From contig CAYRAM010000002.1 in assembly GCA_964422295.1 (NCBI GenBank), forward strand, positions 62,001 through 126,000: a stretch of DNA of 64,000 nt. Direction: 5' to 3'. The notes below the pieces were generated by a model that was given only the letters and a program-made list of their open reading frames with translations, had not been told where the DNA came from and made no database searches. This DNA comes from UBA12191 sp964422295 (GTDB taxonomy: Bacteria > Planctomycetota > UBA8108 > UBA1146). The number at the start of each line of letters is the position of its first letter. The stretch's first letter is position 1. This document shows, piece after piece, positions 17,062-26,693 of this stretch. A program made the position numbers and the translations under genes.

Positions 17062-19107
17062 ATGCACTCCCCAAATCCCCGGATACTCCGGTTTTTTGCC
17101 CTGATTCTGTGCCTATGGGCTTGGAATCCGTATGGCGAGGTTTGCGGCCAGTGTGTTGAAGAAGACCTTCCTGTTTTCGGGATCAATCCTGGTGATCGGG
17201 TGGGCCGTTCGGTTGCGGTCAGCGGCGGAAGGATCTTCGTTGGAGCGATAGGGGATGATGGGGGTGGATTCCTCAGTGGAAGCGTCAGGTCCTTTGTGCG
17301 CTCAACATCAGGGTATCAACTGGAACACAATTTCAATGGCCAATCAGGAGCAGAATACGGAACTTCCATCGCCGCTGATGGAAATTGGCTGGCGATCGGA
17401 GCTGCGGGCCAGGGCTATATCGAGATGTGGAAAAGGGATCGATTCGGATGGAACCATCACTCCACAATTATCGATTGGAATGGTCACGACGGCGACGGAT
17501 TTGCCAGCAGCCTTGACTTTAATGATGACCTGCTCGCTGTAGGGAGCCCCACGTACATGACAGACATCGGTGAAGCAGGATGTGTGACGATCTGGCGCAG
17601 AAACGCCATGGGATTTTGGCTCCTGGAGGAGCGGCTCCTGGTGGATGATCGAATCGAAGGAGATGACTTTGGAACTTCGGTATCGCTCGACCCCAACGAG
17701 GGACTGCTGGTGGGAGCACCGGGGAGAGATGCCAATGGAATCGACAGCGGAATCGCAATCCTCTACAACGGGGGACCCGATGGCTGGTCAGAGTCCTCCC
17801 GATTTGGTTCCACCGTCGTCAATCCCGGAGACCGATTTGGCACATCGGTGAGTTTGCGTTCAAATCATGCTCTCATCGGAAGTCCGTACTCCAATTTTGC
17901 AGGCCCACTTGCGGGCAAAGTCATTTCCTATCGCAAAGCCGGCTCCATTTGGATTCTGCTTCCCTATTTGACCCCTGAGCCGGGATCAACCGGCACCGGA
18001 TTCGGAGCGACCTTGGCGATCGACGGTAATCTGTTGGTCGTGGGAGCACCGATGGATACCGGGAATGAAGCGATGCCATCGGGGAGTATAAATATCTACC
18101 GATACAATCAGGACTGGATATTGGAAAGCACCCACCAAGGCAATCTCGGTTCATTTTTGGGGACTGCATTGGCTCTTCACAAAGGAGTTGTTGTTGCAGG
18201 AGCACCGATGGACTCCACAGCAGCCGCACTTGGGGGTGGCGTCAAGTACGTCGTTTCGGGGGACAATGACTGTGACGGCGATGGGGAAAAAGATACCTGT
18301 GAGATCTTCAGTGGTGGTGAGCAGGATTGTGATCTCGATGGGATACCGGATCAATGCGCGATAAGCCAAGGGCTTGTTGCCGATTGCGATAATGATCTCA
18401 TCCCTGACAGTTGCTCAACACTTTCCGGGGGTGTTTCTGACTGTGATGCGGATGGGGTCCCTGATTCTTGCTCGACAGTTCTGGGGCTGGTCTCGGATTG
18501 CAACGAGGATCAAATCCCCGATGTATGCCAGGAAGACTGCAATCAAAATGGTGATCCGGATGTTTGTGAAGTAATGCACGAAATTGCGGATTGTGATCAA
18601 AATGGTTTGGTTGATGAATGTGAAATCGCGGATGGCGGTCTCTCGGATTGTGATGGAAACGGACTTCCCGACATTTGTGAAGAAGACTGCGATGAAGACG
18701 GTTTACCCGACATTTGTGCGGTACTCTCGGGAATCGTAGAGGACTGCAATGATAATGAGATTCCGGATGAGTGTGATCTATTGGATCCGCTTCTGAACTC
18801 AAACGGGAATGAACTTGTCGATGAGTGTGAGCCCCAATTTATTCGGGGAGATGCGGATGGAGATCCGGGTGTCAGATTGGCTGATGCGATTCTGTTGCTC
18901 TCGCGGGTCTTTGGGGAAGTCTCCATTCCCGATTGTGACGAAGCCGCAGATGCGAATGGAGATGGGGCTTTGGATATCTCCGATGGACTGTATCTGTTGT
19001 TTTATGAGTTTGCGGCTGGGGAGGCTCCTCCCGCGCCCTTTCCCGACTGCGGGATAGCACCTCCGGAGGCGCAACTCCCCTGCACGGAGCATCCGTCCTG
19101 CCCTTGA
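17062..19107 (+). CDS. Secreted FG-GAP repeat protein with Cys-Asp repeats and dockerin-like C-terminus
   Basis: This 681-residue exported protein begins with a signal peptide (RFFALILCLWAW). Residues about 35-395 contain repeated FG-GAP-like blades with signatures such as GDRVGRSVAVSGGRIFVGA, GTSIAADGNWLAIGA, FGTSVSLDPNEGLLVGAPG and FGATLAIDGNLLVVGAP, so a beta-propeller is expected. Residues about 400-592 hold eleven copies of a D-C-[DN]-x-[DN]-x-[IL]-P-D-x-C type repeat, rich in Asp and Cys, likely calcium-binding and disulphide-stabilised. The last 90 residues are a dockerin-like module (FIRGDADGDPGVRLADA, then DANGDGALDISDG) with a Pro/Cys-rich tail. A role at the cell surface (adhesion or matrix) is inferred. 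It has its own possible promoter and is convergent with addA. Confidence 0.8.
   Translation: MHSPNPRILRFFALILCLWAWNPYGEVCGQCVEEDLPVFGINPGDRVGRSVAVSGGRIFVGAIGDDGGGFLSGSVRSFVRSTSGYQLEHNFNGQSGAEYGTSIAADGNWLAIGAAGQGYIEMWKRDRFGWNHHSTIIDWNGHDGDGFASSLDFNDDLLAVGSPTYMTDIGEAGCVTIWRRNAMGFWLLEERLLVDDRIEGDDFGTSVSLDPNEGLLVGAPGRDANGIDSGIAILYNGGPDGWSESSRFGSTVVNPGDRFGTSVSLRSNHALIGSPYSNFAGPLAGKVISYRKAGSIWILLPYLTPEPGSTGTGFGATLAIDGNLLVVGAPMDTGNEAMPSGSINIYRYNQDWILESTHQGNLGSFLGTALALHKGVVVAGAPMDSTAAALGGGVKYVVSGDNDCDGDGEKDTCEIFSGGEQDCDLDGIPDQCAISQGLVADCDNDLIPDSCSTLSGGVSDCDADGVPDSCSTVLGLVSDCNEDQIPDVCQEDCNQNGDPDVCEVMHEIADCDQNGLVDECEIADGGLSDCDGNGLPDICEEDCDEDGLPDICAVLSGIVEDCNDNEIPDECDLLDPLLNSNGNELVDECEPQFIRGDADGDPGVRLADAILLLSRVFGEVSIPDCDEAADANGDGALDISDGLYLLFYEFAAGEAPPAPFPDCGIAPPEAQLPCTEHPSCP
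18262..18834 (+). repeat. Tandem coding repeat: eleven Asp/Cys-rich units
   Basis: Inside the FG-GAP protein gene, units coding for patterns like DCDLDGIPDQC and DCDGNGLPDIC recur at roughly 14-19 codon spacing. The Asp/Asn positions fit calcium-binding loops of the thrombospondin type 3 kind. Unit length varies and the DNA copies are diverged, so this is an old protein repeat and not a recent minisatellite. Confidence 0.75.
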
Positions 19108-19117
19108 AGCAGATCGT

Positions 19118-22100
19118 CTAACGGGAGATGGTCATCGAAGAGACGGTCCCCGAGTTCACATGGGCAATGCGTAGATCAATGTCATCCACCGATATACCCC
19201 AGCCTTCACATACTGCGGTGCAGTAGGTCTCCAATTGGGATTGATACCGATCCAGCAATTCAGAAGCATCGCTGGCAGAGATGTCTGTTTTGAAATCCAC
19301 GATTTCTGCAGATGTTACCCGATCGCCGGATCTCCTGAGGATCAACCGGTCTATGACTCCGTGAAATTCCCTGCCCGCAATCCGTGACAGGATTGGTACT
19401 TCTACCTCCAGAAGAAGATCGTCTGAATCTTCATAACCGAGCCTCTGGCGGGACTCATGTAAATCGAACAAGTTCCGGAACTGATCACAGTCCCTTGCGT
19501 GAATCAGGTCTGAGATGACCGCAGAATACAGTTGCACATCTCTGGGAAACTCGGCTTTCAGGATGCTCTCCGCCTGTTTCTTGTCGATCATGTCCCAATG
19601 ACAATTTTCAAGAAGCGTGTGAATGAGTTCACCCTTGCGAAGTGCCAATCGTCTCTCCTCTGTGAGGTGAGAGGCTCTTTTGGAAGCGATGGCGGGACTG
19701 TCGACAGGCGAATCCGATGCCAGTTTTCTCTCAACGGCAACCGACCTTTTGATCACTGATCCCGACTCGTCTGAATAGTCCCCGGGGGATCCACACTGAT
19801 AGAGCGTTTGCCCAGGGACCCTTTCAACATCAGGGCCAAGCTGTGATACGAGAAGGGAAGCGTAGGATGCGTCGGGATATTCGCCACTTTCTCCCGGAGG
19901 AGGAAGCAACATCGTCAAAGTATGTTTTGCGCGAGTCATAGCGACGTAAAGCAGGCACAAGGTCTCACTGAGTCGCTGATTTCGAGATTGTTGGTGCATT
20001 TGCGGGTAAGGATCACCCACCAAGTTGAGTTGTTTCTCACCGACATACCTCGACAAGTGAAGAGGCTGGTGATTTTCCTCCAGGCTAAGGAGATCTGGAG
20101 TGGGGGAAAACCAGCGGAAAGCGAGTTCGGGCAAGATCACCGCATCAAATTCCAGGCCCTTCGCCTGGTGAATCGTCATCACCTGGACTGGAGATCCTCC
20201 GGGGCGGGGGACTGACCGCTGTCGCAAACCCTGGATCAGATCTGCCAAGCGAAGTCCATGGAAGCCGATGGTTCGCAGCTGTTCCATCAGTTGGCCAATT
20301 CTCACCTGGTCTTCCATGGCACAGAGAGAAGAGAGGGAGTCGCAGATTGGACCAAATACTTCGGTAACCCCTTTGGTGAACACTTGCTTGCGCAAGTCTG
20401 AAATCACTTCCTCCCACGGTTGATCCCCATTCCAACCGAGGATCTGAGGCAGAGGGGATCTTTCTACGGCCAACTTCATTGTCGCGTCTCCAGGATGTTC
20501 GATCGCCTCAAGCAAGGCCAATAGCCTGCCGACAGCAGGTGAATCGGTGAGCGGATTGCCGCGCTCTTCACTGGCTTCGATCCCCCGTGATTTCAGGGCG
20601 TCCACCAAGTGGGAGATCTGTTGGTTCTTGCGCACGAGGATGGCGATACTGCCTTTTGGAGACAGTCGTTGCAGTCTCTCCACTTCCTCCAGCGTGTCCA
20701 AATATGGCCACACCTTCGATGATTTGTCGGCGTACTCCTGGGCGATCCGCAGAGTCACATGTCCTTCGGGTTTCGGTTCGATGGGGGCTGCAACCTTGTG
20801 TTTGTCAAAGAGGGAGGCCCAATTGTCGACGGAAGACTGGTCTCCGGGTTTCGGTGCCAATGCAGACATGTTGCTGAAGGTCTGATTGACGGTGCTGATA
20901 ACCGGATCCGATGATCTCCAAGATTCGTCGAAACGGATCTCTGAATCGGGGAGCAATTTTTCTGCGAAGAGATCCATGACCTCTGCACGTCCTCCTCGCC
21001 AGCCATAAATTGCCTGTTTGCTGTCTCCCACACAGAATAGGGTTCGGCCATCCGAGCTGTCCGCTGCCAATTCATCAATCAGGGGAGCGAGGACAGCAAA
21101 CTGAATGAATGAAGTGTCTTGGAACTCATCGAGAAGCATATGACGGACCGATGCATCCATACGATCATCGATCAATCCGGGTTGACCAAAGATTCGTGCG
21201 TTGAGCAGTGCGACGGGGACATCTCCATAATTGAGTCCACCCTGCTCTTTGAGTCCCTGGCTTCTGAACTGATCGTACTGTTCAAGGAGATTGCCAGTTG
21301 CAGCATTTTGTGCACGGATTAGGGTGCAGTACTCGCTGCGGATTTGATCGAGAAAAACACCGATCAATTGGCAGAGATCATCGGGGATTTCCCGGCGGTT
21401 GAAACTCAGGTCACCACTAAGGACTTTTGCCACCAGCCCTGTTTTGCAGACCTCCAGCTTCTTTGGCAGATCCTCACCCCAGGCTAGACGCAGTTTGAGT
21501 AATGAATCTTCCCATGTTTTGAGAGGGCCGCCTGTTTTCTTCTCGGGGCATCGATACTCTTCGAGTTCAGCTAATACTCGGTCCAGAGTGTTCTTTCCCG
21601 GACCCTGGAAAATGGACGGCAACTCCCATGCAGAGAGTGGATACTCACGCCACTTGTCATGAAATTGGTTGACCCAACGTTCCAGGTCTGCAGCCACCTG
21701 ACTGCCCAGGCTGCCCTTGTTGAGGCGGTGCATCAATTGGCGGGCACCCTGACTGCCCTGAACCCCAAGAATCTTTTGAATTGCCCCAGAACGGACTTTG
21801 GCAAGGATTTCCTCGTCCAGAATTTTCCATCCAGGTGCGAGATCGCATTCGTAGGTAAACCCCGTCGCAATTTTTGAAAAGAATGCATCGAGGGTTGATA
21901 CCTGAGACTTGTGCAACTGTGATAACAAATTTGAAAGTGCAGGCAGTACCCACTGATCTCGCGCTTCTTCGGGGGAGACTGATTGCAACGAGTCTGCAAG
22001 GTCGGTGAATCCTTCCGATTGAAGAGCAGCTGTCAAGTCAAGCAGTCCCTTGGTTTCCAGTGCGGCGAGAAGTCGTTCTAGGATTCGCTCCATGATTTCA

Positions 22101-22246
22101 CCGGCAGCGGAGCGAGTGAATGTGACCGCCAAGATGGAATCAGGAGATTCTCCACAGAGAATCAAACCGATGTAGCGGGTGGTCAAAGCGTAGGTTTTTC
22201 CAGAACCGGCACTGGCGCGGATCAGACGGTGATAGGGGAAGGTCAC
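19118..22246 (-). CDS. addA: AddA/RecB-like ATP-dependent helicase-nuclease
   Basis: This is a UvrD/RecB-family helicase with a C-terminal nuclease, which with AddB resects double-strand DNA ends for recombination. Helicase motifs in order are ASAGSGKT (Walker A), AVTFTRSAAGEI, DEFQDTS (Walker B/motif II), GDSKQAIYGWRGG, MTIHQAKGLEFDAVILPE (motif V) and LLYVAMTRAKH (motif VI). The C-terminal RecB nuclease motif is visible as HGVIDRLI followed by EIVDFKTD. A longer frame starts at 22363, but the GTG at 22246 overlaps the addB stop (GTGA) and places the conserved N-terminus (VTFPYHRLIRASAGSGKT) right at the start, giving 1042 residues; I prefer it. It is translationally coupled to addB and convergent with the FG-GAP gene. 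Confidence 0.88.
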   Translation of the reverse strand: MTFPYHRLIRASAGSGKTYALTTRYIGLILCGESPDSILAVTFTRSAAGEIMERILERLLAALETKGLLDLTAALQSEGFTDLADSLQSVSPEEARDQWVLPALSNLLSQLHKSQVSTLDAFFSKIATGFTYECDLAPGWKILDEEILAKVRSGAIQKILGVQGSQGARQLMHRLNKGSLGSQVAADLERWVNQFHDKWREYPLSAWELPSIFQGPGKNTLDRVLAELEEYRCPEKKTGGPLKTWEDSLLKLRLAWGEDLPKKLEVCKTGLVAKVLSGDLSFNRREIPDDLCQLIGVFLDQIRSEYCTLIRAQNAATGNLLEQYDQFRSQGLKEQGGLNYGDVPVALLNARIFGQPGLIDDRMDASVRHMLLDEFQDTSFIQFAVLAPLIDELAADSSDGRTLFCVGDSKQAIYGWRGGRAEVMDLFAEKLLPDSEIRFDESWRSSDPVISTVNQTFSNMSALAPKPGDQSSVDNWASLFDKHKVAAPIEPKPEGHVTLRIAQEYADKSSKVWPYLDTLEEVERLQRLSPKGSIAILVRKNQQISHLVDALKSRGIEASEERGNPLTDSPAVGRLLALLEAIEHPGDATMKLAVERSPLPQILGWNGDQPWEEVISDLRKQVFTKGVTEVFGPICDSLSSLCAMEDQVRIGQLMEQLRTIGFHGLRLADLIQGLRQRSVPRPGGSPVQVMTIHQAKGLEFDAVILPELAFRWFSPTPDLLSLEENHQPLHLSRYVGEKQLNLVGDPYPQMHQQSRNQRLSETLCLLYVAMTRAKHTLTMLLPPPGESGEYPDASYASLLVSQLGPDVERVPGQTLYQCGSPGDYSDESGSVIKRSVAVERKLASDSPVDSPAIASKRASHLTEERRLALRKGELIHTLLENCHWDMIDKKQAESILKAEFPRDVQLYSAVISDLIHARDCDQFRNLFDLHESRQRLGYEDSDDLLLEVEVPILSRIAGREFHGVIDRLILRRSGDRVTSAEIVDFKTDISASDASELLDRYQSQLETYCTAVCEGWGISVDDIDLRIAHVNSGTVSSMTISR

Positions 22247-25053
22247 GATTCCGATCCTTCCCCGGTGGAATCTTCCACCATCGCAGAAAGGCTTGATTCT
22301 GCATCGATGACGACTCCCGCAAACGCACGATTCCATGGCGCAGGAAGTCTCTGAATCAACCAATCCTCCGGATCGAGCATTTCTGAAGCGATCTCATGGG
22401 CCAATTCGAGGGCGTCCTCGTAATCCTCGTCGGTCCATTGGGCGATCTGAACAGAATGGGCAGAAGTCTTGCCCGGCAAGAGAAAGAAACCGACTTCTGC
22501 ATCCGCAGGGATCGATTTGCCATCGATCAGCAGTGTGGGTGCAAAGTGACGATAAATTGGCAATTGCAGGTTTTTCCACTCCTGATGTTTGCCCGCTTTT
22601 CTGCCGTGGTCCACTTCCGGAGATGGGCCCTGATCACTGGTTTTGTAATCGAGGATTCGCCATCTGTTTTCAGTTTCATTGTAGTCGATGCGATCGATGC
22701 GTCCCGACACTCCCAAAGTTCCATCAGGGACTTTCAGTTTGCATGACTGGGGATCCAATCGCATTTCGGTGGCCATGATGCGCCAACCTTGATGCATCAA
22801 TTTCGACTGTTCCACCGCCCAGATCTCCAGGCGGGCACGAGCCTGTTCGATTTGCACGAGCACCGCTGCCCGAGGGTGTTGGGCCAGTTTTCTATTGCGG
22901 TATTGCAAAAGCAATTCATCGATGGCCGCGAGGATTTGATCCGATTCTTCGAGGATTCGGTATTGAGAAGATTTGCCATATTTTTCGAGGACCCAGTGGA
23001 CCATGTTTCCGAAGGCAAGCGGATTCAACTGTCGATCCCGGTCGTGGCATTCGGAATATCCGAGTTCCCTCTCCAATTGGAAAAGAACAGGATCTGTGAT
23101 CCAGCGAGCAAACCCTGTCACGGAGACGTGGGCGGGGGCGGGAGTGTCGATGCGTACCGGAGGTCCGAGATCCGCCGGTTCACCCTCGGGCGCGTTGATC
23201 GGTTCCTCGAGGCGAATCCGTTTTTCAGGATCGAGAAAGTGTTGCAATCGTTGGATCCCCGAATCTCCACGAAGGAGCAGTCGAGAAGGAAGTAGTGGAT
23301 TCCCTTGTGAATCTCTGGCAGCAATCGCGAGAACAGTCTGTCGGTGGCCATCGAAGAGAGTGTGAAGCAGATGGGTGTCCCTGGCGACACGCTCCTCATA
23401 ACCGGGAATCTTCAATTCCCTGCGCAATGACTCAGGAAGGAGAGGATCGGACAGGTGAGATCCGGAGACCTTTCCTTCACTGATGCCCGTCAAGACGAGG
23501 TGGGAGGAAGCATCCATCGCCAACTCGAGCCAGCCGAGGCCCTCGATCGAATCGGGTTCCGCGTTGTCAGGGAGTGGTGTTTCAGAAGTCAGGTCACACA
23601 CGAGGCTGGAAAGGCCTTCAGCGGAGACGTTTACCGAAGAGCCGAAGCCACATTCCCGCAATTTGTCCAAAGTGGTCATCACGATTTCTGCTTCCCCATC
23701 GGGTAGATCTGGAAGCCCATCGTCGTCACTTCCGACGAGATTGATCATGACTTCAAGAAATTGATCGACCCTTTGCTGAAGCTGATCCTCGCCACTCTGG
23801 AGGGGCAACAGTTGTTGGAGCAGATGCTTGAGTGCCGGTGGAGCATCGGAGTCCTCAGCAAGAATCGGTTGCCGATTTGTGCTCCAACGATCGAAATCGC
23901 TGAGGACGTCGATATCATTTCCATCCTGATCCTGCCTCTGTGGCAATCGCCGGAGGATGTCCGGGTGCCTCGCCAATGCCGCAAAGGCGGCAAATGAACC
24001 GCTCGAGATCGCCTCCCGGATTCCTTCCAGTAGCCTCCCGCTGGAGGTCTGGGAGTGCAGTTTTCCTGTGGCGATATGGAGACCCATTCCCCTGCGGCGC
24101 AGAGATTCTGATAGGGGTGGAACAAGATCTTCATCGAGGATACCGAGGGTGACATCCGAGACCTTTTCAATCGATGATTGTTTCGAAATATGGTCGAGGA
24201 TTGCCAGGGACAAATCTCTGGGCTGATCTGCAATGATGAGAGGGACCGTATCCGGGACGGCGACGCTTTCCCACAGTTCGGGGATCGGCTGTCCCCATTC
24301 GTCATACCGATCTGCAATTGACGAATCTGCATCGATCCAAGTTTGACAGCGGCAATTTTCATCGAGCCACTCGCGGATGTTGGAAGGCAGTTCAGAAATA
24401 CCGACGAGTATCACCTGCCGTCCGGGAAGGCGCGGGAGAGCATCGACAAATCCGCTCGGCTGAACTCCCCAATCTCGCAACAGATCCAACCTGCGATTCT
24501 CAAGATCTTCAAGAGCTCGCAAGCGCATCGCTGCGGCAGTGTCCCTGGGAGCAATCAAATGGGCTGCAGCACCGGGGTTCGATCCTTCCTGCTTCAGGTG
24601 GCGGATGGTGCGGGCATACAATTGACTCATTTTGAGAAGGCCTGCAATACCCCCGTTGGTCTCATCATCCATCCCCAATTGTTGCTTCTCTGCAGATGTG
24701 GCACCTTGAAGTGCCAGAAGCCAGGAGAGTCTCTCCTCGGCCTGAGTAACGAGAGGCAACTTTCCCTGGGCGAGCACCGTTTCCAATTGTCCTGGAGTGA
24801 TGATTTCAGGGGGCAGAACGCCCGCATTGCGGGTGTGACTTTGTTCGGACAGTTGTCTGATGAGAAGCCGACATGCCCTGCTTCCCGGAAGAACCACCAG
24901 GTATTCCCGGAGGTCGAGGGGGCCATCTGCGGAGTTTTGGGCTGCAAGGTCCAGCAATCGGTCCGAGGTCGCTCTCAGAACCGGCTGTGATTTTCCCAGA
25001 AATACACGCTGAAATTTGCTCAATCGACCTGCTTTCTTCCCTCTCCTACGCAA
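22243..25053 (-). CDS. addB: AddB-like helicase-fold/nuclease subunit
   Basis: This 936-residue partner of the AddA-like protein begins with a UvrD-like helicase fold without a Walker A lysine loop (YLVVLPGSRACRLLIRQL), as in AddB types that do not hydrolyse ATP. It ends with a PD-(D/E)XK nuclease domain: SGRIDRIDYNETENRWRILD followed by YKTSDQG, with the Asp and Lys of the active site in place. I see no cluster of Cys around the nuclease, so the iron-sulphur cluster of Firmicutes AddB appears to be absent. The start is uncertain: TTG at 25053, or another TTG at 25020. The neighbour to the right is divergent. The gene order addB-addA is that of classical addAB operons. Confidence 0.8.
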   Translation of the reverse strand: MRRRGKKAGRLSKFQRVFLGKSQPVLRATSDRLLDLAAQNSADGPLDLREYLVVLPGSRACRLLIRQLSEQSHTRNAGVLPPEIITPGQLETVLAQGKLPLVTQAEERLSWLLALQGATSAEKQQLGMDDETNGGIAGLLKMSQLYARTIRHLKQEGSNPGAAAHLIAPRDTAAAMRLRALEDLENRRLDLLRDWGVQPSGFVDALPRLPGRQVILVGISELPSNIREWLDENCRCQTWIDADSSIADRYDEWGQPIPELWESVAVPDTVPLIIADQPRDLSLAILDHISKQSSIEKVSDVTLGILDEDLVPPLSESLRRRGMGLHIATGKLHSQTSSGRLLEGIREAISSGSFAAFAALARHPDILRRLPQRQDQDGNDIDVLSDFDRWSTNRQPILAEDSDAPPALKHLLQQLLPLQSGEDQLQQRVDQFLEVMINLVGSDDDGLPDLPDGEAEIVMTTLDKLRECGFGSSVNVSAEGLSSLVCDLTSETPLPDNAEPDSIEGLGWLELAMDASSHLVLTGISEGKVSGSHLSDPLLPESLRRELKIPGYEERVARDTHLLHTLFDGHRQTVLAIAARDSQGNPLLPSRLLLRGDSGIQRLQHFLDPEKRIRLEEPINAPEGEPADLGPPVRIDTPAPAHVSVTGFARWITDPVLFQLERELGYSECHDRDRQLNPLAFGNMVHWVLEKYGKSSQYRILEESDQILAAIDELLLQYRNRKLAQHPRAAVLVQIEQARARLEIWAVEQSKLMHQGWRIMATEMRLDPQSCKLKVPDGTLGVSGRIDRIDYNETENRWRILDYKTSDQGPSPEVDHGRKAGKHQEWKNLQLPIYRHFAPTLLIDGKSIPADAEVGFFLLPGKTSAHSVQIAQWTDEDYEDALELAHEIASEMLDPEDWLIQRLPAPWNRAFAGVVIDAESSLSAMVEDSTGEGSES

Positions 25054-25157
25054 AGTACTCCCGGAACTGACAAGATCTGAACTTGAGGCCTGAAAACTTC
25101 CCCGTCAAGGGCGTCTCTTTCATGGCCTGAGACCCTTCCCAAGGTTAAATTCCACCT

Positions 25158-26681
25158 ATGGCTTCCCGAACCGACCCCTCCTACGGATTCGTTATCGACA
25201 ATCGCCGTTGCATCGGCTGCCATGCGTGTACGGTAGCGTGCAAGACGGAGCACTCTGATCCTGTGGGCATCAACAAGACTTGGGTCCAATACCTGGAAAA
25301 AGGGGTCCATCCCAAGGCTGAACGCGCTTTCCACGTGCTCAGGTGCAATCATTGTGCCGAGGCCCCCTGCGTGGAGATTTGTCCAACGTCATCGTTGTCA
25401 GTGCGCAAGGATGCCATCGTCGATTTTGATTCTTCCCGTTGCATCGGCTGTAAGGCTTGCATGCAGGCATGTCCCTACGATGCCATCGATATTCATCCGG
25501 AAACAGGCACTGCAACCAAGTGTAACTATTGCAGTCACAGGGTCGATGCCGGTCGTGAACCTGCGTGTGCTGTAGTGTGTCCAACGGGGGCCATCGTAAC
25601 GGGTGACATGGCTGATCCGGGGAGCAGGATCTCTCGCCTCGTTGCAGGAGAGCCGACGATGGTTCGGAAACCAGAAAAAGGAACGCGGCCGAAGATCCAT
25701 TACATCGAAGGCCATGTGGAAGCGCTCGATCCACTCGCCAGTCATCGACCAGTCACCACACTTTGGGGCCAGCGGAAGCCGGATGGAACAGATGACAGCG
25801 CGGGAGCAGTGGAGGTCCCGCGCGGGGCACCGACGAGATCCTATGACATCCATCAGCGCCATGCGCTCAGTTGGGGCTGGAAGGTCAGTGCGTACTTGTG
25901 GACCAAATCCATCGCCGCAGGAGTATTGATGGTCCCTGCTCTGCTTTTGCCCTTTGAACGGCGGAGCCTTGTCGATGGTGCGATGAACCTCGCCTGGCCT
26001 CTGGCACTGATTTTCATGGCGATCACAGGGGTACTTCTGGTGGCGGATCTCAAGAGGCCGGAACGGTTTCTGTGGGTCCTTCTGAGGCCTCAATGGTCCT
26101 CCTGGCTCGTCAGGGGAGCCTACGGAATCACCTTGTACAATGCGATCATCCTTCTCGGCTGGTGGGCTGGTGAAAGCAGTGCAAGCATGGGGGGATCGCT
26201 CCTGCTCATCTGTGCAGGCATTCTCGGGACATTCGTTGCCGCCTACTCGGGGTGGCTGTTCGGCCAGGCCAAAGGCCGGGACATGTGGCAATCGGCTCTT
26301 TCTCCGTTGCATCTGGCGTTACAAGCCATCGTTGCCGGATCGGCATTCCTGTGGATGTTGAGCCCTGAAACATTGGCTGACCTCAAAGGGCTTTTGGTCA
26401 TCGCACTGATCTTGGAAACGCCCTTTGTGCTCCTGGATGTTCATGGCCGCCATTCGACAGAAGCTGCTCGCAGGGCGGCTCATTCGATCACCGAGGGGAA
26501 ACGTGGTTCCATGTATTGGATCGGAGTCCTTGGCCTCGGGAAGTTGATTCCGCTGCTGTGGATCGGACTCCTGGACTCCTCATCCATATTCGCCGCCATC
26601 CCCGCTCTGCTGGCATTGTTGGGAATTGCAATTTGGGAACATCTTTGGGTCGAGGCTCCGCAACGCCTCCCCCTGGCCTGA
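25158..26681 (+). CDS. Ferredoxin-NrfD fusion: iron-sulphur and membrane subunit of a molybdoenzyme
   Basis: This 507-residue protein combines two subunits that are usually separate. Residues 1-200 hold four [4Fe-4S] motifs: CIGCHACTVAC, CNHCAEAPCVEICP, CIGCKACMQACP and CNYCSHRVDAGREPACAVVCP (the last interrupted by a loop), as in PsrB/DmsB-type proteins. Residues about 235-505 are an NrfD/PsrC-like integral membrane domain with around eight hydrophobic helices (for example ALIFMAITGVLLVADL and AIPALLALLGIAIWEHLWV). It should pass electrons between the quinone pool and the molybdenum subunit encoded just downstream. There is no signal peptide, so the iron-sulphur part probably faces the cytoplasm. 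Direction of electron flow is not evident. Confidence 0.88.
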   Translation: MASRTDPSYGFVIDNRRCIGCHACTVACKTEHSDPVGINKTWVQYLEKGVHPKAERAFHVLRCNHCAEAPCVEICPTSSLSVRKDAIVDFDSSRCIGCKACMQACPYDAIDIHPETGTATKCNYCSHRVDAGREPACAVVCPTGAIVTGDMADPGSRISRLVAGEPTMVRKPEKGTRPKIHYIEGHVEALDPLASHRPVTTLWGQRKPDGTDDSAGAVEVPRGAPTRSYDIHQRHALSWGWKVSAYLWTKSIAAGVLMVPALLLPFERRSLVDGAMNLAWPLALIFMAITGVLLVADLKRPERFLWVLLRPQWSSWLVRGAYGITLYNAIILLGWWAGESSASMGGSLLLICAGILGTFVAAYSGWLFGQAKGRDMWQSALSPLHLALQAIVAGSAFLWMLSPETLADLKGLLVIALILETPFVLLDVHGRHSTEAARRAAHSITEGKRGSMYWIGVLGLGKLIPLLWIGLLDSSSIFAAIPALLALLGIAIWEHLWVEAPQRLPLA

Positions 26682-26693
26682 GGAGTGATCGAT

